Below are positions 16,610 to 27,400 of a stretch of 64,000 nucleotides of DNA, in pieces. Source of the stretch: Microvirga terrae (GTDB lineage Bacteria > Pseudomonadota > Alphaproteobacteria > Rhizobiales > Beijerinckiaceae). The notes beneath the pieces are model-generated. The model did not search any database and was not told the origin of the DNA. It was given only the letters and a program-made list of their open reading frames with translations. The stretch is taken from the NCBI RefSeq assembly GCF_013307435.2, contig NZ_CP102845.1, positions 434,001 through 498,000 of the forward strand, given 5' to 3'. Positions within the stretch are counted from its first letter, which is position 1. Each line of letters opens with the position of its first letter. Made by a program: the position numbers and the translations under genes.

Positions 16610-18567
16610 AGCTGCGCCGCTCTCTTTTTGCGCTCGTCGGCCTCTACGGAGCAAGCCAAGCCTGGGCTCAGGCCGTACCGGACGGCGCGACGCGCACGAG
16701 CGCGACGACTGCGGACACGGGCCGGGTCACGGTCAACATTGCTCCGGCGAATTCAAGTGGAATCAGCCACAACACTTACAAAGACTTCTCGGCCCCGAAG
16801 CCCGGCCTCGGGCTCAACAATCGCGGCGTCGATGCTTCGACCATCGTCAATGAGGTCACGTCGAGCCGGCGGAGTGTCCTGCACGGTCCGGTCGAGGTTC
16901 TCGGGTCCCGCGCCCATGTCGTCATCGCCAATCCGAACGGCATCACGGTCGATGGCGGCAGCTTCATCAACACGGGCGGCGTGGCGTTGTCTGCCGGGCC
17001 GATACGATTCGTTGATGCCGGCGCGGGGCGAGTCAACACGGTTCTGGAAACGGGCAAAGGAGACATAACGATCACGGGCGGTGGTCTATCCGGCGCGATG
17101 ACCACCCTTCAGTTGATTGCCGGGCGGCTGAAAATCGACGGCCCGGTCAAGAATACCAGCGTCAGTCCGAGTGCTGACATTGCGCTGGTAGCTGGACGAT
17201 CCGAAATTACCCTCGATTCGACGGTCTCTCCTCTGTCCACTCTGCGCCCTCTGGCAACACGCCGTGATCTCGATGATGCGGCCAACGCGATTCTGATCGA
17301 TATCACGCCGAGCGGTTCGCTCTCGGCAAGCCGCGTCAACATCTCCGTTAATTCGCGCGGGGCTGGTGTGAGCTATGCCGGTCGGGGACATGCCACGATC
17401 GGCGATTTCATGATCTCGTCGAACGGCAAGATCACGACGAAGGGAGCAACGATCAAAGCGGAGAAGAGCTTGAAACTGGCAGGACAGGGCATCGAGGTGC
17501 TCAATGATCCGAAGCGTCAAAGTACGCTCAGCTCCGTGTCCAAAAGCGTGACGATGCTCGCGAATGCCGGCGACATCACGCTTCTGGGAGCTGTCACAGG
17601 TTCTGAGCGCAGTGATGAGGATCCGGATGCATTGGGCGGGGTCACTCTCAAGGCCAAGGGCAACATCAAACTCATCACGGAGGACGCCAAGAGGCTCGCC
17701 GTCGCTTTTGCGTCCAAAGATGACCTCTATGTTGAGGCGGGTGGCAATCTCGACAACAACACAGGACGGATTCTCTCCAACGCCAACACGGTTTTGCGGA
17801 TTGGCGGCACCTTATTCAACCGCATGGCAACGATCGGGGCAGGCGGAGAGACGAACTATGTGACTTACAAGCGCTCGCCCGGGTTCTTCGGTCGGCTGTT
17901 CGGCAGGAAGCAACGAGTCCAGACGCATGTCGTCGATTGGAGTGTCCCGCGAGTACCGGGACAACTAGCCTTCATTGCCGGCGAGACCCTGGACGTCAAA
18001 GCCGGCCACGTCTTTAACTTCGGTGAGCTCGACGCGCTTGACGGCTCCCTGACCATTGATACCGGCACCCTGATCAATACAGGAGTCTATACCGGCCTTC
18101 TGGAATTCACCAAGACGTGCGACTGGCGATGCTCAAGCCATGGTACCAGCACGATCACACCATCGGGCGGAAAGATCAATGCTGCTGGCAGTGCCGAGAT
18201 CAAGGCAAGTCAGCGGATCGACAATGGCGGCGACATCGTCGCCTACGGCAACCTTTCAGTCATTGCACCAAAGGTGGCGGCTCGTGCCACCTTCATTCCG
18301 GATTTTGTAAACCGTCCGGCTGGCCTCTACAACTTCTTCTCCGGCACTGAAGCCCTTGTCTCCCTGTCACCGATCGGCGGATCTTTTCTGGCTCCCGTAG
18401 GTCGTGTGACGATCAGCTCCAACAGCCCTGTCCTATCCTATGGTGGAACCATCAACGGCCACGTCGCAACTAAGATCCAGACCGGCATTGAGGAGAGGAA
18501 GGCGACCCAGGCTGAGTTCCCGCGCGGGCTGAATCATATCGGCCTGTTGCGACTCTGGTTGGATTAA
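16606..18567 (+). CDS. Short TpsA exoprotein with filamentous hemagglutinin N-terminal (TPS) domain
   Basis: A 653-residue secreted protein. After a signal peptide (MKLRRSLFALVGLYGASQAW, cut near AQA) comes the TPS domain used for recognition by a TpsB pore: SSGISHNTYKDFS, IVNEVTSS, then the hallmark VVIANPNGI (NPNG at residues 109-112) and GGSFINTGGVALS. The rest is beta-helix-like with hemagglutinin-type strands, for example KVAARATFIPDF and NNTGRILSN. It is far shorter than ordinary FHA-like adhesins and ends without a recognisable toxin domain. The start overlaps the ialB-like stop, and the stop is 8 bases before the tpsB start. It may be a mature small exoprotein or a shortened one. Confidence 0.85.
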   Translation: MKLRRSLFALVGLYGASQAWAQAVPDGATRTSATTADTGRVTVNIAPANSSGISHNTYKDFSAPKPGLGLNNRGVDASTIVNEVTSSRRSVLHGPVEVLGSRAHVVIANPNGITVDGGSFINTGGVALSAGPIRFVDAGAGRVNTVLETGKGDITITGGGLSGAMTTLQLIAGRLKIDGPVKNTSVSPSADIALVAGRSEITLDSTVSPLSTLRPLATRRDLDDAANAILIDITPSGSLSASRVNISVNSRGAGVSYAGRGHATIGDFMISSNGKITTKGATIKAEKSLKLAGQGIEVLNDPKRQSTLSSVSKSVTMLANAGDITLLGAVTGSERSDEDPDALGGVTLKAKGNIKLITEDAKRLAVAFASKDDLYVEAGGNLDNNTGRILSNANTVLRIGGTLFNRMATIGAGGETNYVTYKRSPGFFGRLFGRKQRVQTHVVDWSVPRVPGQLAFIAGETLDVKAGHVFNFGELDALDGSLTIDTGTLINTGVYTGLLEFTKTCDWRCSSHGTSTITPSGGKINAAGSAEIKASQRIDNGGDIVAYGNLSVIAPKVAARATFIPDFVNRPAGLYNFFSGTEALVSLSPIGGSFLAPVGRVTISSNSPVLSYGGTINGHVATKIQTGIEERKATQAEFPRGLNHIGLLRLWLD

Positions 18568-18575
18568 GTGACACC

Positions 18576-20450
18576 ATGTCCCGTCAGACTGCTCATTCCA
18601 CGTGGCCCCAAACATCTCGATTTCAGGCTGGCGTCATTCTGGCAGCTGCTGGAGCATGCATGTTGACCAATTCCGTCATTGCAGCCCCAAGCGCTTCTCC
18701 CAGGTCGGACGATGTGACGGCGACACCGAGCCCAGATCCCGCAGGCAACACCCTTTCATTTCTCACCCGGAAGATCTCGAAAGCTGGGTCCGCAGGTTGC
18801 TCCGAGGTGAGGAAGGTCGAGGTGCGCGGTGTCGTGGATATCGATGGGAACGATCTGCGAGAGAAGCTCGAACCCTTGGCTGTGGCCTGTATCGGCAACA
18901 ACGAGGTCAAAGCGATCCTGTCCGCGATCAACGAGACCTATGCCGATCAAGGCTATGTGGCGACGCAAGGCTATCTGCCGGAGCAGGATCTGCGTGCCAG
19001 CAAGATCCTTGTCATCAACATCATCGCGGGGCGGATCGACAAGGTGCTGTACCGCGAAAATCGCGGGGACGAAGCTCTTGAAGTCGGGGAGCGTTTCAGT
19101 AAGGGCTGGACAAAGATCAAAGAGGCCAAGGGACCTTGGAGCTTCGTCACGAGCCTATCGCAATTGGTCGACAAGATCGACGATCCCCTCGATAATTTTC
19201 AGCTCCTGCCCGGCGACCTCAGTGCGAAGGCGAAGCTCTGGAACAGCTTCATCACGGATTCCGGAGACGTCGTTCAGATCAATGCCATTCAGCAGGGCGT
19301 GGACCAGATCAATCGGGTCGCCTCCAGCAAGGCGCAGGTCAAGCTGGAACCCGGAAGTGCGCCAGCCACCTCAACCGTTGTTGTCGAGAACAACGGCGAG
19401 GATTCATTTCGGGTAAATGCCGGCTATGAGCTCAACGGCGCCGACATCAACGGGTCGGGCAACACCATTCCGAGCCGCTTCAAGCTGGATGTTGCCAAAG
19501 ATAACTTCATCGGAATCAATGACGCCTGGCGTCTGTCCTATGCGGGTGGTCTCGACTCCAACGAGATCCGTGGCGCATTTTCGGTGCCATTCCGGCGCTT
19601 TACGCTCTCGTTGGATGCCGTGTATTCCGAATCCTTGAGCGAGGTGACACCAGGGGTCGAGATGTTCACCCAGGACGGGACGGTCACGGCGGCCTTGGGT
19701 TATCTTCTCTACCGCAGCCGGGCGCGGCAGATCACCCTGGATAACTCCCTGGCTTGGCGAAACAACGAACGCTTCCTGAATGGTGTCTCACTGACGCCGC
19801 AAACTCTTCCTCATGGGCGCATCGGTATCACCGAGACCCGGACGTTTGAGACGCTTCAGCTGAGTTATGGCATCGGCTTCGATCGGGGACTCGCGATCGC
19901 GAGCGCTACCGAGGATCCGGCGGATATTGCGCCGTCTGCGCCTCGAGCGCGGTTTGTCAAGATCGATGGGAAAGCCTCCACCTCGAAAGTCTTCGAGACG
20001 ATTGGCATGTTGCGCATCGATCTCAATGCACAGTGGACAGACCATCCCCTTTATTCCGACGACCAACTGGTGCTCGGCTCGGTTTCCAGCGTGCGCGGCT
20101 TCACCAATGGTGCAGTACGTGCCGACCGGGGTGCAATCGTTCGCACGGAATTCGCCCCAGCTTTTTCAATCGCCAATCTGGTCGAAGAGCAGAAGGACGA
20201 TTGGGTGTTCGCATACGAAACTCTGCAAGGTCTTCAGCCGTATGTTTTCGCAGATTATGGTGCCGGCTACGACATCGCAAATCGCGAAGTTCTTGAACGG
20301 GCTGGCATTGGCGTTGGGCTGCGCTATCGACATGGCCGGGTCAATCTCGACGCCAGCATCGGTGAGCCTGTCCACCGCATCGGCGGTCCGAAGACCAGCA
20401 ATTGGCGGGCGCCGGAAGCCTATCTCACCCTATCCGTCAAACTCTTATGA
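18576..20450 (+). CDS. TpsB outer-membrane transporter of two-partner secretion (ShlB/FhaC family)
   Basis: A 624-residue protein with an N-terminal signal (AGVILAAAGACMLTNSVIAA). POTRA-type domains follow (about 80-250: EVRKVEVRGVVDIDG, then INETYADQGYVATQGYLPEQ, which is typical of POTRA_2). The C-terminal beta-barrel runs from about 260, and the conserved pore-loop motif VRGF is in GSVSSVRGFTNGAV. The protein ends with the strand LTLSVKLL, a canonical aromatic-poor OMP end. It exports TpsA proteins across the outer membrane. It sits directly between two TpsA genes, the only TpsB in view, so it may serve both. Confidence 0.9.
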   Translation: MSRQTAHSTWPQTSRFQAGVILAAAGACMLTNSVIAAPSASPRSDDVTATPSPDPAGNTLSFLTRKISKAGSAGCSEVRKVEVRGVVDIDGNDLREKLEPLAVACIGNNEVKAILSAINETYADQGYVATQGYLPEQDLRASKILVINIIAGRIDKVLYRENRGDEALEVGERFSKGWTKIKEAKGPWSFVTSLSQLVDKIDDPLDNFQLLPGDLSAKAKLWNSFITDSGDVVQINAIQQGVDQINRVASSKAQVKLEPGSAPATSTVVVENNGEDSFRVNAGYELNGADINGSGNTIPSRFKLDVAKDNFIGINDAWRLSYAGGLDSNEIRGAFSVPFRRFTLSLDAVYSESLSEVTPGVEMFTQDGTVTAALGYLLYRSRARQITLDNSLAWRNNERFLNGVSLTPQTLPHGRIGITETRTFETLQLSYGIGFDRGLAIASATEDPADIAPSAPRARFVKIDGKASTSKVFETIGMLRIDLNAQWTDHPLYSDDQLVLGSVSSVRGFTNGAVRADRGAIVRTEFAPAFSIANLVEEQKDDWVFAYETLQGLQPYVFADYGAGYDIANREVLERAGIGVGLRYRHGRVNLDASIGEPVHRIGGPKTSNWRAPEAYLTLSVKLL

Positions 20451-20464
20451 TCCAGGAAACGCCT

Positions 20465-21334
20465 ATGTCTATACGTTTGATTCTTGGCGCCAGCTTGCTG
20501 GCTCTTATAAGCTCCGCCGCACTGGCGCAGTCTAAGCCGCCGGCAGCAAAGCCCGCCGACAAGCCTCAGACTGCGCAGCCGGCGCAACCTGCCGCAACGG
20601 GCGACTTGATCAAGGACGGGCTTGCAAGCCTCGAAGCCAAAAATTACGAGGCGGCGCTCAAAGCTTTCAATGAAGCCTACAATGCCGGACAGGCAGACGG
20701 CGCCTTCTATCTTGGACGCATGCTTGAGCTGGGTGTCGGTTTGGAAGGCGATCCGGAGAAGGCGCGTCTTCTTTATCTTGCGGCCGCTGACAAAGGCAGC
20801 GCGAAGGCCATGAACCGTGTTGGCCTCATGTCCTTTCGTGGCGAGGGTATGCTCCAGGATTACAAGACGGCACGCGAGATGATTTGCAAGAGTGCGGATC
20901 TCGGCGATGCGGATGCGGAGTTCAACTGCGCCGGTCTGCTGGCGCAGGGTCAGGGTGGTTCCAAGGATATTGCCAAGGCGATGACCTATTACGCCAAGGC
21001 GGCAGACCATGGTCATATCGGCGCCATGAATGCGCTGGGGTTTGCCTATCGTGATGGCTCTAACGGCGCGAAAGATCTTGAGAAGGCCCGTGCCTATTTT
21101 GAGAAGGCTGCACTCAAGGGCAACCCTGTTGGCTTATACGAGATCGGCATCATGCTTGAGGCCGGCAATCCGATACCGAAAGATCTCGGTAAGGCGCACC
21201 TCTACTACAACCTCGCCTCCGCTCGGCAGCACCCGCAAGCCAGCATCGCGCTGCAGCGCGTCTCCGAAGCGCTGTCGCCGGAAGATGTCGAGAAGGCTCA
21301 GGCTGCGGCACGCAGCTGGAAAGCAGCTGAATAA
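20465..21334 (+). CDS. Secreted Sel1-repeat protein
   Basis: A 289-residue protein with a signal peptide (MSIRLILGASLLALISSAAL, cut after LAQ), a Pro/Ala-rich linker (KPPAAKPADKPQTAQPAQP), then about five Sel1-like TPR helical hairpins: GAFYLGRMLELGVGLEGDPE, AMNRVGLMSFRGEGMLQDY, AEFNCAGLLAQGQGGSKDI, AMNALGFAYRDGSNGAKDL and LYEIGIMLEAGNPIPKDL. Sel1 repeats bind proteins. Its place between TpsB and the giant TpsA suggests a periplasmic helper in secretion of the adhesin; that is inference. Start at 20465 was chosen because it gives the signal peptide; an in-frame ATG at 20447 would overlap tpsB. Confidence 0.8.
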   Translation: MSIRLILGASLLALISSAALAQSKPPAAKPADKPQTAQPAQPAATGDLIKDGLASLEAKNYEAALKAFNEAYNAGQADGAFYLGRMLELGVGLEGDPEKARLLYLAAADKGSAKAMNRVGLMSFRGEGMLQDYKTAREMICKSADLGDADAEFNCAGLLAQGQGGSKDIAKAMTYYAKAADHGHIGAMNALGFAYRDGSNGAKDLEKARAYFEKAALKGNPVGLYEIGIMLEAGNPIPKDLGKAHLYYNLASARQHPQASIALQRVSEALSPEDVEKAQAAARSWKAAE

Positions 21335-21423
21335 ATCGTCCTTGTTCAAGACGCAGGAGCGACCAAGGCCGATCCTGCACCAGGAATAGGGCTGATGCTG
21401 GCCATGCCGGCGGGGGAAGCGAT

Positions 21424-24400
21424 ATGTCGAAGCTTGTGTTTGGCCGACTTGTTCGTGAGACGTCGGTGCGTGCGTTCAGCAAGAGCGTGCGGCAGGGGCT
21501 TGGGCACAAAGCCGGCCTGGGCTTAGCCATCATATCGCTTGTAATGTCCCTTTATGCGCCCGCTGCCATGGGCCAAGTGATCTCCGATCCTCGAGCGCCC
21601 ATTCAGTTCAAGCCGAAAGTCGGTGCCTCGGCCAACGGCACGCCGGTCATCGACATCGCCAAGCCGTCGTTCGGCGGCATCTCTCACAACAAATTCCAGC
21701 GCTATGACGTCGATACCCGAGGCGTCATCCTGAACAATTCGAAGCTGACTGGAACGTCGATCCTCGGCGGGAAGGTCGTCGCGAACCCGAATTTGGCTAA
21801 CCAGCGTCCGGCACGTGTCATTCTCAACGAGGTGACCAGCAGCGCCACATCGACTCTGAACGGTCCGACGGAGGTGTTCGGTCGCAAAGCAGACGTCATC
21901 ATCGCTAATCCCAATGGCGTGGGCTGCGTCGGGTGCTCGTTCATCAACAGCGACCGCGTCACGCTCTCCACCGGCACGCCGCTCCCCGATCAAAAACGCG
22001 GCACGGTTAAATTCGATGTCAGCCGTGGAACGGCTTCGGTCGCAGGCAAGGGCCTGCTGGGCATGGACTCGCCTATCGACGATGTGGACCTCATCGCCCG
22101 TCAGCTCAAGATCAATGGCCCTATCCAGGCCAAAGACAGTGTACGGCTTCGCGCCGGAGCCATGGTCTATGACCAGAGGGGCGACCAGATCGTTCCGAAC
22201 GATCTCTCCAAACTGCCGATCATTGAAGGTTCTGCAATTCAGTCGAGTGCTACGGGCAAGATTACAGCTGGCACTCTGTCGATCTTATCGCGAGATGTCG
22301 ATGTTGGGATTGACCTGAAGGGAGACCTGTCGGCCTCTGCGGCCTCGATTGTGATCAAGTCCTTTGGCGACGCGGCCCTTGCTTCCGCAAAAACCAATGG
22401 CGACCTTCAGATTGAAGCGGATGGACAGATCACGCTCGCGGGTAACAATCAAGCCCTCGGCCGCATCACAGCCGCGGGCAAGCGGATTACGGTGTCCGTT
22501 GAGGGACAACTAGCGGCAGGCGACGCCATCGTCATGGAGGCGGTTCAGTCGCTGGCCGCCCGCGGTGTGCTCAAGGCGGGCAATGCAGTCAGTCTCGTAT
22601 CTGGCGATCGCTTGATTGCAGAGGGCGTGGTCGCATCCAATGGTAAAATCGCCTTCGAGGGCAAGGCGATTCGCGGGAAGAATCTTGAAATCAGCGGCAG
22701 CGACGTTTCCATTGCCGGCCTTGAGAGCGCCGCCCTGGAAGGCACGGCGATTATTGCCACCCACGACAGTGTCAAGGTTGCTGGGCAGGAACTCAAACTT
22801 GGAGAAGGAACCATCTTTCAGGCCAAGAATCAGCTCCTGATCGACGCTAAGGATCGGCTCACAAATGAAACGATCCTCGATTACGGTAACCTCGATCTCG
22901 CGATCCGTAACAGCTTCATCAACGCGAAGACCGGCCAGCTGGTGCAAGATAGCGTGCTGCTGACGCTCCGCGACCATCTCGACAATGCAGGCACAATCTA
23001 TGGCCGTCAAAAGACAGTCATCGAGGCCGGCCTGCTCTCCAACACCGATACAGGTGTCATCTACGGTCCCGAAATGTCCCTCAACGTTGCGGGGAGTTTC
23101 AAGAATCTGGGGCAAATTGTATCCGAGCGGGCACTCAAGATCATTGCGGGTGACATTCTGAACGATGGAACCGTTCAGACCGACGGTTCCCTGAATGTGA
23201 AAGCCACGAGTTATCGTACCAACTCGTCAGCTGCTGAGCTGGCCGCGAAAACGACTGATTTGATCCTCTCCGGTGCGCTTGAGAACAGTGGACAGGTGCT
23301 TGGTGTCGAGCGTTTGACGTTGGAAGCCGGCGATATTTCCAACAGGAACAGCATTCAGACAGACGGTGCCTTGAGCCTTCACAGCCTGAGTTACCGTGCT
23401 GGTAGCGATTCAGCTGTTTTATCCGGAGCAACAGCAGCTCTCACCGTCACTAACCTGTTCGAGAACAAAGGAAAGGCGACGGCCTCGGACCATCTTGCCC
23501 TGAAGGCTGGCTCTCTGTCCAACCTTGGCGTGGGAAGCGCAATCACGGCCGCCGATGCAGACCTCGACATCAAGGGCAGCGTGACGAATGACGGTACGGT
23601 CGGAGGCGTGTCGGGGCTCATCGTCAAGGCTGGCGGTCATGTGACATCCACCGGGGCGCTCTTGTCCAGCGATGGAGATCTGACGCTGACTGCAGGCGGA
23701 AAGATAATCTCCGGATCTGACCTCATCGCGAAAGGGGCGATGGCGATCACGGCTACAGCGTTCGAGTCCGGTACGACTGCCGCCCGCCTGGGCGGCACGA
23801 CCATCACGGTGGATGTAAGCGGTGCCTTTTCCAGTCTCGGATTGATCAGCGGTCAGACCAGTGTCGATGTCGCTGCCGGTTCCATTCTTCTCGGCCCCTC
23901 GAATGTGGATGGAACGGCAGGTGTTCTGACCGCGAAATCCGTCAAGCTCACCGCCAAGGTCGGTAATACCGACAACCAGGGGATCGTCAGTGGCACCGAT
24001 GGCCTGACCGCCTCCGCGGCTGGAACAGTCATCAACGGCGGCACTCTTGCAACGGACGGGGAGTTGATGCTGACGGCAGGCGCTTATCGCTCCACAGCGC
24101 AGGCTCAACTCGGCGGTAAGACGGTCACACTCCGCCTGTCCGGAAATCTGGACAATCTTGGATTCATCTCCGGCTCCGACCTGATCGACATTCAGGCGGC
24201 TTCGGTCTCGAATGGGCCAACGATTATAGACACACGCGCGGGACAGATCCTCGCCCAGACAATCAAATTAGGTAGCGCAGAGAAGGCTCTCGGCAGTTTG
24301 ACAAATAGCGGTGCCATCGAATCCGCTCAGAAAATCTCGTTCCATACGGGAACTCTCGTCAACAGCGGCTCCCTGATTGCCAATGTCGATGCCCTCGTCT

Positions 24401-27400
24401 CCGCCTCGGGTCATGCAGTCAACAGTGGCAAGATTGGTTCCGGCTCCAGCCTGGAACTGACGGCAGGCTCCTACACGGCCACTGCAGGTGCCGAGCTCTC
24501 CTCAAAGGAACTCAAAATCACCTCCGATGCTCTCGACAATTCCGGGACGATCTACGGCTCGGTTGGCCTTACGGTCGAGTCGGCCTCACTGATGAACCGA
24601 GGTATTGCTTCCTCGATCGGCGGAGGGGGAGCGACGATCAAGGCTGTGGGCCCTCTGTCGAATGAGGGCACGATCGCGGCGGTGAAGGACCTCGTTCTGA
24701 CTGCCGAAGGATCTATTGCCAATGCAGGCAGCATCATGGCGGAGAGCGGTAAACTCACGCTGAACGCCGCGTCCGGGGACATCGTGTCGACAGGTGTCAT
24801 GGCTGCGGCTGGTGCGCTCGATGTGACGGCGTCGTCCTTCTCGAGCGCGTCGCAGTCGGCAAAGCTCGGTGGCGGCACTGTGGCCCTGCATCTGACCGGC
24901 GACTTTACGAACAATGGCCTCGTGAACGGCGGAGCGGATCTCTTCATCAAGTCACGCGACATCTCCAATGGTCCCGTCGTCGGGGACAGCGCCGGCCGCA
25001 TGGCTGGCGCGATTGTGAAATTGGAGGCGAGCGGAGACATCACCAACCAAGGTTCTGTCGAAGCAGACACTTCTCTCACGATCACCGGCGGAGGAGGACT
25101 GACCAATTCCGGAACGCTGGCGGCCAATCAAACTCTCTCGGTCGATGTCGCAGACTCGATTATCAACCAGAGCAAGATCGCCGGTGCCACGCTGATCCTT
25201 AAGGCACCCAGTTATTACGGAACCACCTCCTCGTCGCTGAACGCGTTCGATCTCACGGTCAACCTTCCGGGCGCGTTTGCGAATGCAGGTAGGATCGACG
25301 CGCGTGGGCTCCTGACCTTGACCGCCCACGAAATCACGAACGTCGCCGGCGGGGTTATCGGCGCGGGCGGGATCACCTTGACGGCGATGGGGGATCTCAC
25401 GAATGCCGGGACCGTCAAGAGTGAGTACAATGGTGTCCTGGATATCAAAGGAAAGCTGACGAACACGGGTAATCTCCAGGCCCTGAAGAGCATAAAGGTC
25501 ACGGTGGTCGGCGCAGTCGACAACAGCAACGTGATTCAGGCGGCCGAGAAACTTGAGGTCACCGCAGGTCCGATCACCAATCGGCAGGATGGAACGATCC
25601 AAGGCAAGGAAGTCTCGCTCACCTCGACGGGCGACATGGTCAATGCCGGCGTCATCAGCGGCGAGGATAAGATCCTCATCAGGGCCAGCAGCCTGAAGAA
25701 CCAAGGCGTCAGTCGAACGAACTATGCCTCGATCTCAAGCAAGCTGCTCAGCGTCGATGTATCCGGAGCCCTGACCATCGGGACGAACTCCCTGCTGCAA
25801 GGAACGGAGAAGGCCGTCGTCAATGCTCAGACGGTCAGTGCCGGTTTCTTCAAGAAGGATACGATTGCCGAAGGATGGTTCAACTTCGGCGAGAATCTCA
25901 ATTTCACCCTGACGCAGGGGGGATGGACCTTCGACGAGGATTTCAAGGTCAAGGGAGACCTGAGCTTCACGGTTGCCGGCAACATTTTCAATCATGCTGT
26001 CGTCGCCGCGGGCGGAACCCTCACCCTCGTGTCGACCGGTGGATCGATCACCAATGGCGCTAATAACCCCTCGGCGCCCGGCGGAGGCGTGATTTATTCC
26101 GGTGGCAATATGGTCCTACAAGCCCACAATGATCTGAACAATTTCGCGTCGGTCATCCAATCGGGCGGCAACCTTACCATCAATGTGGGCGACGACCTTC
26201 GCAATGTCCGCACGGCCATAAAAACGGTTGCCGATGGTTCGGCGGCCACCGGATACCCTTATGACTGGAAGTACACCAGCTTCTTCACCAAGCAGCTTGA
26301 AACATCGGGGCCGTCGACCATTCAGGCGGATGGATCGATCAATATCAATGCCGGTACGGTTCTGAACGAGGCCTCGACTGTCGCTGCGGGTTTAAACCTA
26401 ACTATAACTGCCAATAAGATCGAGCATCTGGCTCGCACATTGATACGCCATGAGACCATCATCAAGACGGGTGGCGATACCAACGTCGGTCAGATCTTTG
26501 ACGAGATCGATCACTCCTACGACAAGACTCCGGCGCTCTTCTATGCAGGCGGCACTTACGCTCATAATTCTAACATCTACGCGCAGCACGGCACTGTCCA
26601 GGCCGATCAGATCATCATCAAGAGCCATACGGTCACGGTCGGCATCACGAACCCTAACATCGGTACGGCGCCGTCCCATATTCCCGATCCCGTCATCGAT
26701 CTCGCGGATGCCCTTCAGCTGCTGGGCGCGGGCCTCGTGCCTGGCAGCGGCCCGGCCTATGTCGAGGATCCGAGCGCTAGCAGCGGTCATGTCAGTGGAA
26801 AATCAGGGGACACACTCGAAGCATCGGTCGATGCGAATGGAAAGCCGATCAAACGACCCGCCGACAAGGACGTGAAGGTCAATGGCCGCGTGTCCTTCCT
26901 TTATGCGACGCCGATCGCGTCTGGGCAGAACGAGCGCAATCCGAGCTGGATCTTCGCGCAGGTTAACGCGAGCGCAAAAGATCTCGCCTTCTTTGCGGAT
27001 CCCGCCACTGAACGGCGGCTGATCCAGCAGGCGCTGCTCGAGCAGACCGGCCGCGCCATCCTCGATCCGAAGTATCGCAATCCCAAGGAGCAGCAGGAGG
27101 CGCTGTATGAGGCGACGGTCGATTTCCTGCGGGAGAATCAGGACATTAAGATCGGCGACACGCTGACGAAAGCGCAGCGCGCCAAGATCACCAAGCCGAT
27201 CCTCTGGTACGAATATCAGGTCGTCAACGGCAAGAAGGTACTGGCGCCCCAGGTCATCCTGCCGGAAAAGGACCTCGCCAAGTACGCCGCCGTCACGGGT
27301 GGCGCCATGTTCGCCAACGACATCTCGATCCAGGCCGACAAGGTCACCAACACAGGCACGATCCTGGCGGTCAACTCTCTGAGCATCGACGCCAAGGAAT

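Noticed and set aside
22000..26000. Repeats in the adhesin gene as a CRISPR array
   Set aside because: The periodicity is coding (beta-helix repeats) with degenerate units and no constant repeat/spacer sizes; no cas genes.
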